Origin: Setaria digitata
Lineage: Eukaryota > Nematoda > Chromadorea > Rhabditida > Setariidae
NCBI GenBank assembly: GCA_003640385.1
Contig: RCAB01000875.1
Coordinates: forward strand, 1 to 14,678
Length of the DNA stretch: 14,678 bases
Direction: 5' to 3'
Part shown: in pieces, positions 1 to 8,900 of the stretch
Position numbering within the stretch: the stretch's first letter is position 1
Layout of the letters: each line of letters starts with the position of its first letter
Translations under genes and position numbers: made by a program
The notes under the pieces: generated by a model
What the model was told of the DNA's origin: nothing
The model's input: only the letters and a program-made list of their open reading frames with translations
Databases searched by the model: none

Positions 1-96
1 CGGTTATGAAAAGATTTTATATGAAAAGATTTTGAGATTCGACGGTTATGAAAGGATTTTAAGATTCAATGGTTATGAAAATTTCAGAGATTTAAT
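1..96. repeat. 27-bp tandem repeat, about 3.5 copies, running off the left edge
   Basis: Copies lie at 16-42, 43-69 and 70-96, with a shortened copy at 1-15. The core GGTTATGAAA starts at 2, 44 and 71. The copies at 43 and 16 agree well after the first four bases; the copy at 70 is diverged in its second half. The array probably continues to the left of the window. Confidence 0.8.
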
Positions 97-130
97 GATG
101 AAAAAAAGTACTAATGAGTGTCAACCGTAA
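2..130 (+). CDS. Possible 3' end of a repeat-bearing coding exon (partial)
   Basis: From base 2 this frame is open for 42 codons to a TAA at 128-130; the other five frames are all broken within the same bases. The frame carries a 9-residue repeat of the form GYE(K/R)ILRF(D/N), at GGT 44-46 and GGT 71-73 with a shortened copy at the left edge, followed by a non-repeated tail ending KKSTNECQP. The DNA period is 27, so the repeat stays in frame. There is no start codon inside the window, so the 5' part would lie to the left. An AATAAA at 249-254, about 120 bases after the stop, is well placed for a polyadenylation signal but such hexamers are common here. I recognise no family. A 42-codon open frame is within chance expectation, and a stop-free repeat unit stays open by copying, so this remains a candidate only. 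Confidence 0.3.
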   Translation, partial: GYEKILYEKILRFDGYERILRFNGYENFRDLMMKKSTNECQP

Positions 131-473
131 ATGGCTATTCCATTTAAATACAACACAAAAAAAAAATTTTTTTTAATATTATAAAAGTTTTTGTTGAAAT
201 TCTCTCAAACATGCAAAGAAAAATTTTATTTTGAAATGCTAAATTTAGAATAAAATATACGCCACCTGGGCTTAACAGTAATTTATCATTATCAGTGATA
301 GACTCGCAACAAAATCAATCATCATTGTGATGCTTGTACAGTATACATACAATGCATAACTTCTTATCCATCAAATCCATTTCTTTATTTCCAATAAAAT
401 TTTTTTTCCTTTTTTTTTTTGATAAATTTTGAATTAATCGAAATTCAAAAATAACAAAAATAAAGAGAACAAT

Positions 474-559
474 ATTTAGGAAGTCTAGGAAACTTTCCGT
501 TTCTTAACTTTACTTATCTGAAATGTTCCTAAATTTCCCAACCTAACCTGAAACATTTC
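474..559. repeat. Cluster of nested and overlapping inverted repeats
   Basis: ATTTAGGAA at 474-482 is the exact reverse complement of TTCCTAAAT at 526-534. Inside it lies GGAAACTTTCC at 488-498, a 5-bp stem around one base. GAAATGTT at 520-527 is complementary to AACATTTC at 552-559, overlapping the outer arm, so the stems cannot all form together. Arms of this length are not rare in AT-rich DNA; the clustering is what stands out. Confidence 0.5.
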
Positions 560-1152
560 TGAATTCATTTAAACCGTTTGTTTTGGTTTTTTTTTTCATA
601 TTATTTTTTTTTTTTAATTTTCATGAAATTCTAGAAATATTTCTCTTTATCTTATTTATTTTTTGAAATTTTTGTTATTCCCCTTCAATACAACAATTCA
701 ATTAACTGCTCAACAGATATCAATGCAAATATTTTGTTTAAAAAGAAAAGAAAAACAGAGGATTAAAAATTGAAATTTTCCTCAAAAACAATTGAGATTT
801 CGTACTTTTAGTATATTAAAAGAAGACGAAGAGATTTTAAGCTTTTATTTTCTTTGATGATTAAAATAAAACTTCTCCCAAACTTTCTTTTTTTTTTTTC
901 CTCCCCTTCCCCCTTCATTCTTGTCATTTTAGAATTGAACTTTGACTTGACTTCTTCCTTTAGTAATGCTTTATTTCTAGTAAAATGAAAGCGAAAAATG
1001 ACTTCTAATTTAAATTACTTCACACTAGTGCCACTTTCATCCTCCCTCTTAATTGCACAATTTTTTTCATGAAACAAAGCAATGATTTTCTTATCAATTA
1101 TTTTTTTTCTTCATTAACAACTAATTAAAAAAAATAAAAACTAACTGACTGT

Positions 1153-1181
1153 AAAAAAAAAAAGAAAAAAAAAAAAAAAAA
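1153..1181 (+). repeat. A11-G-A17 run
   Basis: An A run of 11, one G, then an A run of 17. It is the first of eleven consecutive long runs (14 or more) that all show A on the plus strand. Confidence 0.95.
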
Positions 1182-1574
1182 CAAGAGAAATTATTAATGC
1201 GATAAAACGTGGTCTCTAAGAATAATATTTTAATGTTTTAGCAAATTTTCAAATTTTTAATTAGTGCATCAAAAGCATGACGTTTGAAAGTGATGAGTTA
1301 AAAAGAATAAAAAAAGATAATTGTTGTAAGTAAAAGAAATTAGCAACATTCTGGCAAAAAATTTTCATAATTAACTGTGTCCTGAAAGATCTTTATATAG
1401 CACTTTTTTAAAATTCTAATATTACTTGAAACAATATTAGATATTATGTTAGCTAGCATATTTCACGTTCTATGTTTGTATGTAGAACATAACAATTACC
1501 ACGCGTAATGTTACGATTAATTAATACTTTGATTCATATGAATATTCAGATGATGAGAGAGATGGTATTCGCTG

Positions 1575-1619
1575 TTATCAGGCAGTATCACTTGATAAAA
1601 GTTAAGATACTGCTGATAA
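1575..1619 (+). other. 14-bp hairpin with one bulged G
   Basis: TTATCAGGCAGTATC (1575-1589) pairs with GATACTGCTGATAA (1606-1619) over 14 pairs, six of them G-C, leaving a single G bulge. The 16-base loop can add ACTT/AAGT (1590-1593 with 1599-1602). The stem does not extend below 1575/1619, so at about 45 nt it is short for a microRNA precursor. Confidence 0.7.
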
Positions 1620-1641
1620 GGTTAGGAAATTTTGTAACCTT
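1618..1641 (+). other. Second hairpin, adjoining the first
   Basis: AAGGTTA (1618-1624) pairs perfectly with TAACCTT (1635-1641) around a 10-base loop. It shares bases 1618-1619 with the previous stem, so the two hairpins compete for these two bases. Confidence 0.6.
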
Positions 1642-1876
1642 GCAGTACTTTAAATGGGGATGTCATTTCAAAATAGAGGAAAGGCTTGAAAGAATTCGTT
1701 TCTTTTATACTTCTCATTGTTCTTCATAAATTATTAATTACTTTCAATGCAAGTTCATTTGAAAAGGCATTAGGATATTAGAATTCATTGCAGAATTTTC
1801 GGCAAAAAAAGTCATTTTTGGCAAATTTTTCTCTTTTTTTTCTTTTTTGCAAAAAAAAGAAGAAAGAAAGAAATTG

Positions 1877-1900
1877 AAAAAAAAAAAAAAAAAAAAAAAA
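1877..1900 (+). repeat. A24 run
   Basis: Pure A run of 24, preceded by GAAAGAAAGAAATTG, an impure purine run that looks like part of the same slippage-prone patch. Confidence 0.95.
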
Positions 1901-2288
1901 CGAAATTAAATTTACGGAAAATTTTTGATATTACATCGTTGATTTCTCGCAATAAACGAACTTAATAATTAGAAATCAAAATGGACTTTTTTGAAGAATT
2001 TGATTTGGCAGTTTAAGTATGTGAGACATTCTCGAACTTCCGTCTTTAGATCATTTATTGTTATTGTTCCAAAGTAACAGAAATGGAGAAATGAATGAGA
2101 AAATTGGAAAGATGAAAGGCTCTTATTGGATTAGTTTGATTTACTTTTATCAGAATGTAAAGTTTTGAGCATCACCTTTAAAAGCATTATTTCGAAAAAA
2201 AAAATTCCTACTTTGCTAGAACTAGAAGTTATTGCTAGTTTGAAGTGAATGAGCAAGAATTATCTCATAATATGCTCTTTGCTTTATT

Positions 2289-2309
2289 AAAAAAAAAAAA
2301 AAAAAAAAA
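2289..2309 (+). repeat. A21 run
   Basis: Pure A run of 21. No target-site duplication or element body is visible next to it, so it does not look like a retroposon tail. Confidence 0.95.
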
Positions 2310-3964
2310 GTTAGAAGTTAATTAACATAGAAATTTTTATTTCTGGAAAATTTTACAGTCTAAAAAATTGGAACAAATTTGAAATTCAGATTTTCGAAAT
2401 TCGATTTTGTAAGCATTAGAAATTTTTGCCTTCCATTAAATTCTACAAATGACTACTTTCCTTGGTCTTCTAATTCAATAGCCTGTACAGATACATAAAT
2501 TGGATGAATGGTATCGGAATAGAATTCACAAAATTCAGCAGCGAATCAAAAAATAAAAAAAACAAGAAAAAAAAAAAAAAAAAAAGAAAAAGGAAAAAGA
2601 GCAAGCAGCTTGAATTTATTAGCTTGAAATTGTTCAGTCTAACCAGATGATAAGCTTAATATGTTGCTTGATGACTAGCAGCTTTAGGTTTTTATCCAAA
2701 AAGCTTACAGCACAAAAAAAGCAATCTTAGCAATTTATTTCTTTAAGAAAAAAAAAAAAAAAAGAGAAAGAAAGAAAAAAAACTGAAATTTTTTTTTCCA
2801 CAAAATGCTGAAAGATGAACTGAAAGTAATAATATTGAGGTTAAATTAGCAAAAGTAAAATATTTTACAGTTTAAGAATGCTTAAAATCGCAATTTTTTA
2901 AAATGTATGAAATTTTAAATTTTAAATGCGGGACAACGCTTATTCGTATCTAGTGAAATATCAAAATTCTTAGAAAATCAGCAGGCAGATTGTTAAAAAA
3001 AAAGTCAATTTTTTTTTTTGTTTTTTTTATTGCATTTTATAATATCAAATAATCGAAAAAATAAATTGAAAAATATTGATGAAATTAAAATAAATTGATG
3101 AATAATGAAAAAATTGAAGAAATAAGAAATAAATTGAAAAAAAAAAATTAAAACTAAACTGAAGAAAAGAAAAATAACAATTCAAAAATGACAAAAAAAT
3201 AAATTAATTAATAAATACATTTTAACAGAGGGTTATAATGAAGCGTGTTTATTTGATAAAGCGATACGCATCGATTTTATTATCACTATCATATGATAAT
3301 GGAATTTCCAATTAAATTATTATTGCTAGGAATTTTTTGAAAAAAAAAAAAGAAAACGAAAGGACAAAAGCTGAAACTTTTGCAAAATTGTAAAATTTGA
3401 TTAAAATTTAGAGCTCGAAAAAAAAAAAAAAGAAAAAAAAAAAAAAGAAAAAAATTTAGAATAAAAGAAAAGCAACATTGATAATGTCAATATTTTACAA
3501 TTCATTTTCAATATTCTCATCGCGCATATCTTCGTCTCATTAGTGCTGAAAGTTGCATTTCTTTATTAGTTTAGCATAAGTAAACTTAAGATTTAATTAG
3601 AATAAATTCAATACAAAAACGAAAGCATTCATTTTTGCTCGCAATTTTGCTATAAATTAAAATTATGGCAATATTGATTAAATTAATTTAAAAAACAAGA
3701 AAAAAAAAGGAGTGAATGATTCGCTTCATTACTTATTTACATTAAATAAAATACTTGCTGGTGCATTTTTTTCTTCTTCTTCCTTCTATTCTATATAATT
3801 TAAAAAACAAAAAAAAAAAAAGGATTATAAAGTAAACAGAAACATAAATAAAGATTATTGTTAAGCTGTAAATATATAAATAATGTAAATAAATTTAGTC
3901 ACACAAATATATTAACGAATTTAAACAAAATCCCATAATTTCAGTGTGAAAAGAAAGGAAAAAA

Positions 3965-3979
3965 AGAGAGAGAGAGAGA
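3965..3979 (+). repeat. (AG)n microsatellite
   Basis: About 7.5 perfect AG units within a longer purine-only segment. Confidence 0.9.
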
Positions 3980-4228
3980 AAAATACGAAGAATGAGGGAT
4001 AACTTCCTTACAACGGAAACGGAAATGAAATTCTTTCGTAATAAAAAAAAAAAAAAAACTTTAACAGTAGCAATTTATTAGTAACATTTAAGTTAAACCT
4101 CAAAATTATTGAGCTCCTCAAATAGCCATGCAATTTAATTACATAAATAAATCTCCGATTGATTTCTTGTTAGTTCTTCGAGAAAAAAAAAAAAAAAATG
4201 AATTAAAAAATACTACTATATCGAAATG

Positions 4229-4250
4229 AAAAAAAAAAAAAAAAAAAAAA
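4229..4250 (+). repeat. A22 run
   Basis: Pure A run of 22, flanked on both sides by ACTATATCG (4216-4223 region and 4263-4271 region), a short direct repeat around the run. Confidence 0.9.
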
Positions 4251-4300
4251 GGAAAAATTGGTACTATATCGTGAAAGAAAATATATGTATATATTTCACT

Positions 4301-5878
4301 AAGATTAATTAACAAATTAAAAAGACAGCTAGTAGAATAATAACTGTTATAAACGGTGCACTAATTTAAATTTAGTATTTTAAAATTCGTATAACATTGA
4401 AGAAATAACTGGTTAGTTTAAATTATGAGAGTGAGATGAAACTAGATAAAAAAATTTATTATATTTTTTAATTTATAGCATTCAAACTAAACTAACTCAT
4501 ATTCACTATTTGGGTACTGTTTTTATCTTAATTTTTATCTTCCTTTTTTTCTTCTTCCAACTTTTGGTTGGTTATCTTTGAAAGCATTTTTTAAATTTAA
4601 CTTCCACAATGATGTCATTATCTTAATTACATTTTATGTCAAAGGAAGTGACGGAATGTATGAATTTCCAATAAACTTATCAAAAAAAAACAAACAAACT
4701 TCTCATTCGTCTTGCTTTCCATATCATATTGCACTTATCAGTTTGATAACTTATAAATATCATCATTAAGAGGTGCTCAAGTTTTTTTTTTTTCCCCCTT
4801 TTATTTGTTATGCAAATTGTTTTTCGATGTGGAAATTAGTTACCAGAGTAGCAGGCAATACATTAATAATGTCAATTTAGGTTTTCCGGATAGTAAAACG
4901 TATTACTTGCAACAAATAATTCAGTTGTGGTGATCTTTCCGGATTGCCATCTCTAACTATTTGTTACACTGTGTCAGCGTTGTAGCATCATTTTGAAATA
5001 TTTCAACACTTCTAGCAAATTCAAACTGAAAAACGTATGCAAAGCGTAACAATACGTGGAAACGTCGAAATACTACCATTTATTTGCTTGTAACAGAAAC
5101 AAAATTCTATAAAATATTTTGAAAAATAAAAAAAAAAAAAAATGCGCTTTTCGATCAATCAATACTGTTCAATTTTCTTATTTCATATCACTTTTTTTAT
5201 TTTTTTTGTAGATTATCTTTTGATTTCAGATTCTAATCATTGATCATTGCAATTGCTATTTTATACTATTTTTTTTTTTTCTTTACAATTTATTGCTTCT
5301 AAATGCTTCTCTTCATTTGCATTTCTCTTTTTTTTTTTTTCGCCTGTATTTTATGATAATTTTTGAACATTCCCGAGAATGGTGATAAATGAGATGATTT
5401 AACTTGTATGAATTTAGATGAAAGAGGAAAAAATTAAAAGCCGGAAGACCAATTTCAACAAGTCGGTATCGACTTTAATATATGAAAAAATAAAATATAT
5501 GGATGGTGATAAAATATCTTATGCTAAGAAGGAATAGAATTTTTCTTTCATCTACATATTTTTTCATTTTAGCAATATTGTTTCTGAATTTCAGAATTTC
5601 AGATGGATAGCTGATTGTTGATTAAAATATTTTTAAAAATAGTTCAAGGGAGGAACAATTTTTGAAACGTGAAAATTTGTGTGGAAATTTAAACGAAAGA
5701 TTTATAATCAAGCAAAATATTGATTGTTTTATTCAATAAAAAAAAAATAACAATTTCAAATTAATTAAACTGATCAAATAACAAGAATGATAATTAATGA
5801 AAATGTGAAATTTCGATGGTTTGCTTTTCACTCTGGAAAGTTATGCAAATTTCATCTTATAAAAATTTTTCTTCTTCC
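4301..5878. other. Non-coding stretch, mixed composition
   Basis: No supportable gene. A 63-codon ATG frame at 4578-4769 resembles nothing known and ends in low-complexity sequence. A less AT-rich patch at about 4840-5100 contains two TTTCCGGAT sites about 53 bases apart (near 4883 and 4936). An A15 run lies at 5128-5142 and T12 runs at 4782-4793 and near 5269-5280. CATTC-CCGA-GAATG at 5368-5381 forms a small inverted repeat. At 5587-5602 AATTTCAG is tandemly doubled. Nothing else stands out. Confidence 0.55.
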
Positions 5879-5904
5879 TTTTTTTTTTTTTTTTTTTTTT
5901 TTTT
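5879..5904 (-). repeat. T26 run
   Basis: Pure T run of 26 following CTTCTTCC; the second longest homopolymer in the window. Confidence 0.95.
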
Positions 5905-6172
5905 GCATCGATTTTGCCTAATTAAAATAAATAATGCTAAGAAAGCTTTGTCATTATAAAACAATTGTAAAATGATTATTAAAAAAATGCAAACTTATTC
6001 ATTTCATTCTTTACCTATATGATAAAGATATTGCAGGTGTATACAGGTAGGTACCACCCAGTGATGATAAAATAGTTTTAACCGGATAAATCGATTACCA
6101 ATATACTTAGAGGAAAATACTAGGAGGAGAAACTGAAGCAATATAACAATTGTCCATTCAAGGGGAAAGATG
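5905..6172. other. Non-coding stretch before the TTCCGGAAA array
   Basis: Low in homopolymers. It contains TACAGGTAGGTACCACC at about 6042-6058 and TAACCGGATAAATCGATTACC at about 6079-6099. A frame without ATG opens at 6147 (55 codons to 6311), but it runs into the repeat array and is not beyond chance. No gene is called. Confidence 0.5.
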
Positions 6173-6216
6173 GATGAGGAAGCTATTTAAGACGTACTTT
6201 TTTCTCCTTCCTCATC
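6173..6216. repeat. Perfect 10-bp inverted repeat
   Basis: GATGAGGAAG at 6173-6182 and CTTCCTCATC at 6207-6216, loop 24 bases; outward it extends by a G-T and a T-A pair. It lies directly upstream of the 75-bp array, so it may mark an edge of that repeat, but no matching copy is seen on the far side. Confidence 0.65.
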
Positions 6217-6247
6217 TAACCAAATCAGGCCAAAAGAAACAATTTTG

Positions 6248-6535
6248 TACTTTTTACCGGAAAAGGGAAGTAAAGGAAAACATTTTTTTTTTTCATCTCT
6301 TATATGTATCCTAAAAATATTACTGCTTCCGAAGAGACCGGAAAAGCAATGTTTGGGAAAAAAAACAAGCTGTGTTTTGTATGCTTTCTTCTAGAAATGC
6401 TACTTTTTCCGGAAAGATCAGAAAATGAATATCAAAAAGGAAAAGCACTGATCATGTTTATGTCCTAAAGAGATTGATTCTTCCGGAAAAAGCACATAAA
6501 AGAAAGCGTTCATTTGTTTATTTCCTGAAATGACA
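6248..6535 (+). repeat. Degenerate ~75-bp tandem array centred on TTCCGGAAA, four copies
   Basis: Copies begin at 6248, 6321, 6401 and 6476 (spacings 73, 80, 75). Each begins with a form of TACT-TTTTCCGGAAA (the second copy has TTCCGAAGAGACCGGAAAAG), passes through an A-rich middle, and ends with a form of ATGTCCTAAA (6307-6316, 6459-6469; ATTTCCTGAAA at 6519-6530; weaker at about 6385-6398). The copies are strongly diverged outside these anchors. TTTACCGGAAAA in copy 1 and TTCTTCCGGAAAA in copy 4 show that the CCGGAAA core is the best conserved part. No coding function is seen. Confidence 0.7.
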
Positions 6536-6538
6536 CAA

Positions 6539-6581
<43 letters not shown>
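6539..6581 (+). repeat. Compound (AC)12(AT)9 microsatellite
   Basis: Twelve perfect AC units at 6539-6562 pass directly into nine AT units ending at 6581. It abuts the last copy of the 75-bp array. Confidence 0.97.
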
Positions 6582-7104
6582 GAAATATAAATGAATCGAA
6601 GAAAGATAATTTCCAATTTTAGGCAAAAGAAAAACTTTCGTTTCAAAAAAAAAAAACAAAAAAAAAACAAAAGCATTTAGTGGTACTACAATGCAGCATA
6701 TGTGTATTTTTCTATTTCACATTTTTGTAATTTATAATTTTTTTTTTTTTTTTTTTCAGCGGAATTTCACAAAGTTTTTCGTACGTTCAGAATCATTTAT
6801 CAAGTGAAATTCTCAGTGTATATTTGAAATTTCTTTTTCTTATCAAAACTAAAAATCTAAAATTATCACTCTATATTAAACATTTCGTTTTTATCTGATC
6901 ATTGTTTTGCTAGTTTCAAACTTTCGAACATTTAAAATTATCAATCTTCTATCGTCCATTATAAATTTAAACAAATTTCACAGGAACGGCAATTTATGTT
7001 ACAATATTAATAAATAAAAATAATGGCAACAAATGAATTAACGCCAAAAAAAAAAAAAAAAAACAAATCTTGATTAACAATAGTTGTAAACAATTAATTC
7101 ATGA

Positions 7105-7163
7105 TTAATAATAGTAGTAAATAATAATAATAATAACAATAATAATAATAATCATAATAATAA
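7105..7163 (+). repeat. Imperfect (AAT)n repeat
   Basis: Runs of AAT/ATA units interrupted by GTAGTA, ACA and TCA changes; the purest parts are at 7121-7135 and 7138-7152. Confidence 0.85.
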
Positions 7164-7674
7164 GGCGACAGCAATAACATTATATTAATACAAAGGATGA
7201 TATTATATTATCATTTGAAATTGACAAACGATATCTAAAAAATCAAAACATGAAAAGAACTTTATTTAATTTCTATTTCTTCTATTGTTAAAGTATTATG
7301 CATTCTAATCGTTGTACTAAACTGAATTCCTTCCTAATTATTATGATGATTAACTGACGTAATTCTCTTTTTTTTTTTTTTTCCTTTTGTTCAGATGAAG
7401 AGGAAATTTTCATTTAAATAAATTATTATTAAAATATCAACATTTATTGTATTTTTAGTATTATTTGAAATATTAATTATCTAGCAAAAATCTTTCTTTT
7501 CCCCTCTTCTTTTTTAATAAAATAACATTTGTTAGAAAAAAAAAAAAAAAAAATAAAACTGATGCCAGAAATGTTTAATAACGTGAGGATTATTTGGCTG
7601 AGGAAAAAGTGAATGTGGAATTATTTGGCTAGCAAGAAGAGAAAAATGGATAGATAAGTTTTGTTTTGTTTTTC

Positions 7675-7701
7675 TTTTTTTTTTTTTTTTTTTTTTTTTT
7701 T
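7675..7701 (-). repeat. T27 run, the longest homopolymer in the window
   Basis: Pure T run of 27 preceded by GTTTTGTTTTGTTTTTC, an impure T-rich lead-in typical of a run growing by slippage. Confidence 0.95.
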
Positions 7702-8017
7702 GAAAATGACGAAAAATTTTTTGGGAAAATTTTTTTTGTCAACTAGGGAATTGGTGGCAATTTTTAAACAAAACAAAAACATAAATAGCTGGAACAATTA
7801 GATGACATAAATAAAAATGTGTGTGTATCCTTTTCTTGCAAAAGTTTATTTCATCCATTCACTCCCAAATTACCCTCAGGGGTTCAATGGTTGACAACGG
7901 CAACTTGATACAAATTCTTTCCTTTTATTTTTTAATATATTTAAAAAAAAAATCCAAAAAAGAAAAAAAATAAATAAATATATGCAATATATGCTCATAT
8001 ATATAAGCGAGCGCATG

Positions 8018-8316
8018 AGTTTGTCTATAAAAATTAATCAATCATTATTAGTATTTTCATTTTTTTTTTTTTTTATTTTTATCAGCTAATTTAATTAAAT
8101 AAAAACTAAATCGGAAAGAGTAAAACTTTTTAGCAAAAAAAAAAAAAAACTAATAGTTAATTATGCAAAATTAAATTGAAAAAAAGACGGTAAATTTTTT
8201 TTTTTTTTTTTAAAAATGCATAGTGAACGGGGAACAAAAAAATGAACTTTTTTAAATTTGAAATAGAGAATTAGTTGATTGTAAATTTTACATATATTTA
8301 TATGAATGTATGTATG
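8018..8316 (+). repeat. Decayed tandem array, unit A (~299 bp)
   Basis: Starts with GTCTATAAAAATTAATCAAT and continues CATTATTAG (ending near 8051), matching unit B 299 bases later almost base for base. Its distal block AGAATTAGTTGATTGTAAAT (8267-8286), continuing into TTTA, matches unit B at an offset of 298. Between them the two units also share AAATAAATCG-like and AAAAATG-GAACA-like blocks. The unit contains T15 (8060-8074), A15 (8135-8149) and T17 (8195-8211), where unit B has only short broken runs. Confidence 0.75.
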
Positions 8317-8659
8317 CAGTTGTCTATAAAAAAACTAATCAATCATTATTAGCATTATCACTTTTTCTTTTCTAATTATCTTATTGAATTAACTGAAAAT
8401 AAATCGAAACGGCACTTCGGAGAAAAATAATTAGTGGATTTTATAAAATTAAGTAGAAAGAAAAAAACAGATAAAAAAATTCCTTAAAAATGTGTATCAA
8501 AAACGGAACACAAAAATTATCATTGTATTTTGGAGTAATAATTTTACAGATTTGAACTAGTCAAAGAATTGACTAATTGTAAATTTTAAATTTAACGATG
8601 GAAAATTGTTAAAAATAGCAGCCAATATCGGTGATAATTTGCTTTTTATATACATATGA
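8317..8659 (+). repeat. Decayed tandem array, unit B (~343 bp)
   Basis: Opens with CAGTTGTCTATAAAA at 8317; the matching start of unit C is CAGTTGTAATTAG at 8660. Its block GTTAAAAATAGCAGCCAATA (8608-8627) aligns with GTTAAAAATAACCACCGATG in unit C (8832-8851). A 61-codon minus frame across the B/C boundary lies wholly inside repeat sequence and is not a gene. Confidence 0.7.
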
Positions 8660-8900
8660 CAGTTGTAATTAGTAGGACTAATAGTAGTGGTTTTTTTTTT
8701 TTTTTTTTTTGCTAATTTTAATAAGAAATTAAGCAGTAGCAATTATAAAAAAAAAAAAAAAATTTAAAACCGATATTTAGTGAGTATGACGATAGTATAT
8801 AAACTGATTGCAACAAATTTAATCTCAAATAGTTAAAAATAACCACCGATGGCAATTCTTATAACATATGGCATTGATAATTAGTACTACTATGTACTAG
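8660..8900 (+). repeat. Decayed tandem array, unit C (~212 bp) and start of a possible fourth unit
   Basis: Unit C runs from 8660 to about 8871. GGCATTGATAATTAGTACTA, from 8870, again resembles the GACAGTTGTAATTAGTAGGA junction at 8658, suggesting a fourth unit from 8872. Unit C is shorter than A and B, apparently through internal deletions, and carries T20 (8691-8710) and A16 (8747-8762), which could pair with each other. Confidence 0.6.

Larger units (their letters stand above)
131..1499. other. Non-coding AT-rich stretch
   Basis: No gene is visible. An A10-T8 junction lies at 157-174. At 474-559 there are overlapping inverted repeats (listed separately). T runs of 12 or fewer bases occur at 580-620 and 888-899. 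An A11-G-A17 run lies at 1153-1181. A short inverted repeat GTTCTA/TAGAAC surrounds about 1468-1490. A mixed-composition patch at about 262-360 (GCCACCTGGGC, CTTGTACAGTATACA) has stops in all frames and no motif that I recognise. Confidence 0.6.
1500..1735 (+). other. Homopolymer-poor block with an unassigned 73-codon open frame
   Basis: Unlike its surroundings, this block has almost no base runs longer than four and a visibly higher GC content. An ATG at 1508 opens a 73-codon frame ending at 1729. The predicted product is rich in I, L, R and M, has no clear signal peptide or membrane pattern, and matches no family that I know. Much of the frame covers a pair of hairpins (1575-1641), which could equally explain why this stretch keeps a distinct composition. 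No splice sites, homologous domain or codon pattern supports translation. It could be a small gene, a non-coding RNA, a regulatory element or chance. Confidence 0.2.
1736..4300. other. Long non-coding stretch dominated by A runs
   Basis: No gene is visible. Long A runs lie at 1877-1900 (24), 2289-2309 (21), 2567-2585 (19), 2748-2763 (16), 3418-3431 and 3433-3446 (14 each), 4043-4058 (16), 4183-4198 (16) and 4229-4250 (22); no T run reaches 14. A low-complexity patch at 3060-3137 repeats AATAAATTGA three times (3060, 3089, 3128). At 3262-3273 is CGAT-ACGC-ATCG, and at 3287-3298 the perfect palindrome TATCATATGATA. An AG microsatellite sits at 3965-3979. Confidence 0.65.
6582..8017. other. Non-coding stretch with mixed A and T runs
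   Basis: Runs: T19 at 6738-6756, A18 at 7046-7063, T15 at 7368-7382, A18 at 7536-7553, T27 at 7675-7701. The T19 run ends in TTTTCAG at 6759 and so resembles a nematode-type 3' splice site. It is followed by a 45-codon open frame (6761-6895) of unrecognised sequence with no matching donor, so no exon is called. An AAT-type repeat is listed separately. A less AT-rich patch lies at about 7855-7910. Confidence 0.55.

Noticed and set aside
2..130. FMRFamide-like neuropeptide precursor, because of repeated RF
   Set aside because: The F is followed by D or N and not by G plus a basic residue, and there are no dibasic cleavage sites between the repeats.
1575..1619. MicroRNA precursor; GGCAGT resembles part of the miR-34 seed
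   Set aside because: The stem is too short and does not extend at its base; the rest of the arm does not match miR-34.
4578..4769. 63-codon ATG frame on the plus strand
   Set aside because: Low-complexity end (KKNKQ, YKYHH), no known domain, no splice or codon support; this length is expected by chance.
5364..5381. Heat-shock element (GAACATTCCCGAGAAT)
   Set aside because: Only two of three units are good and there is no gene beside it.
6147..6314. 55-codon plus-strand open frame with an internal ATG at 6174
   Set aside because: Runs through a T run into the 75-bp repeat array; many frames this long are expected by chance.
6738..6898. T19-CAG splice-acceptor look-alike followed by a 45-codon open frame
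   Set aside because: T runs ending in CAG are inevitable here; the peptide is unrecognised and no donor site follows.
8557..8742. 61-codon minus-strand frame
   Set aside because: Lies in the decayed tandem array and contains the lysine/threonine shadow of a T run.
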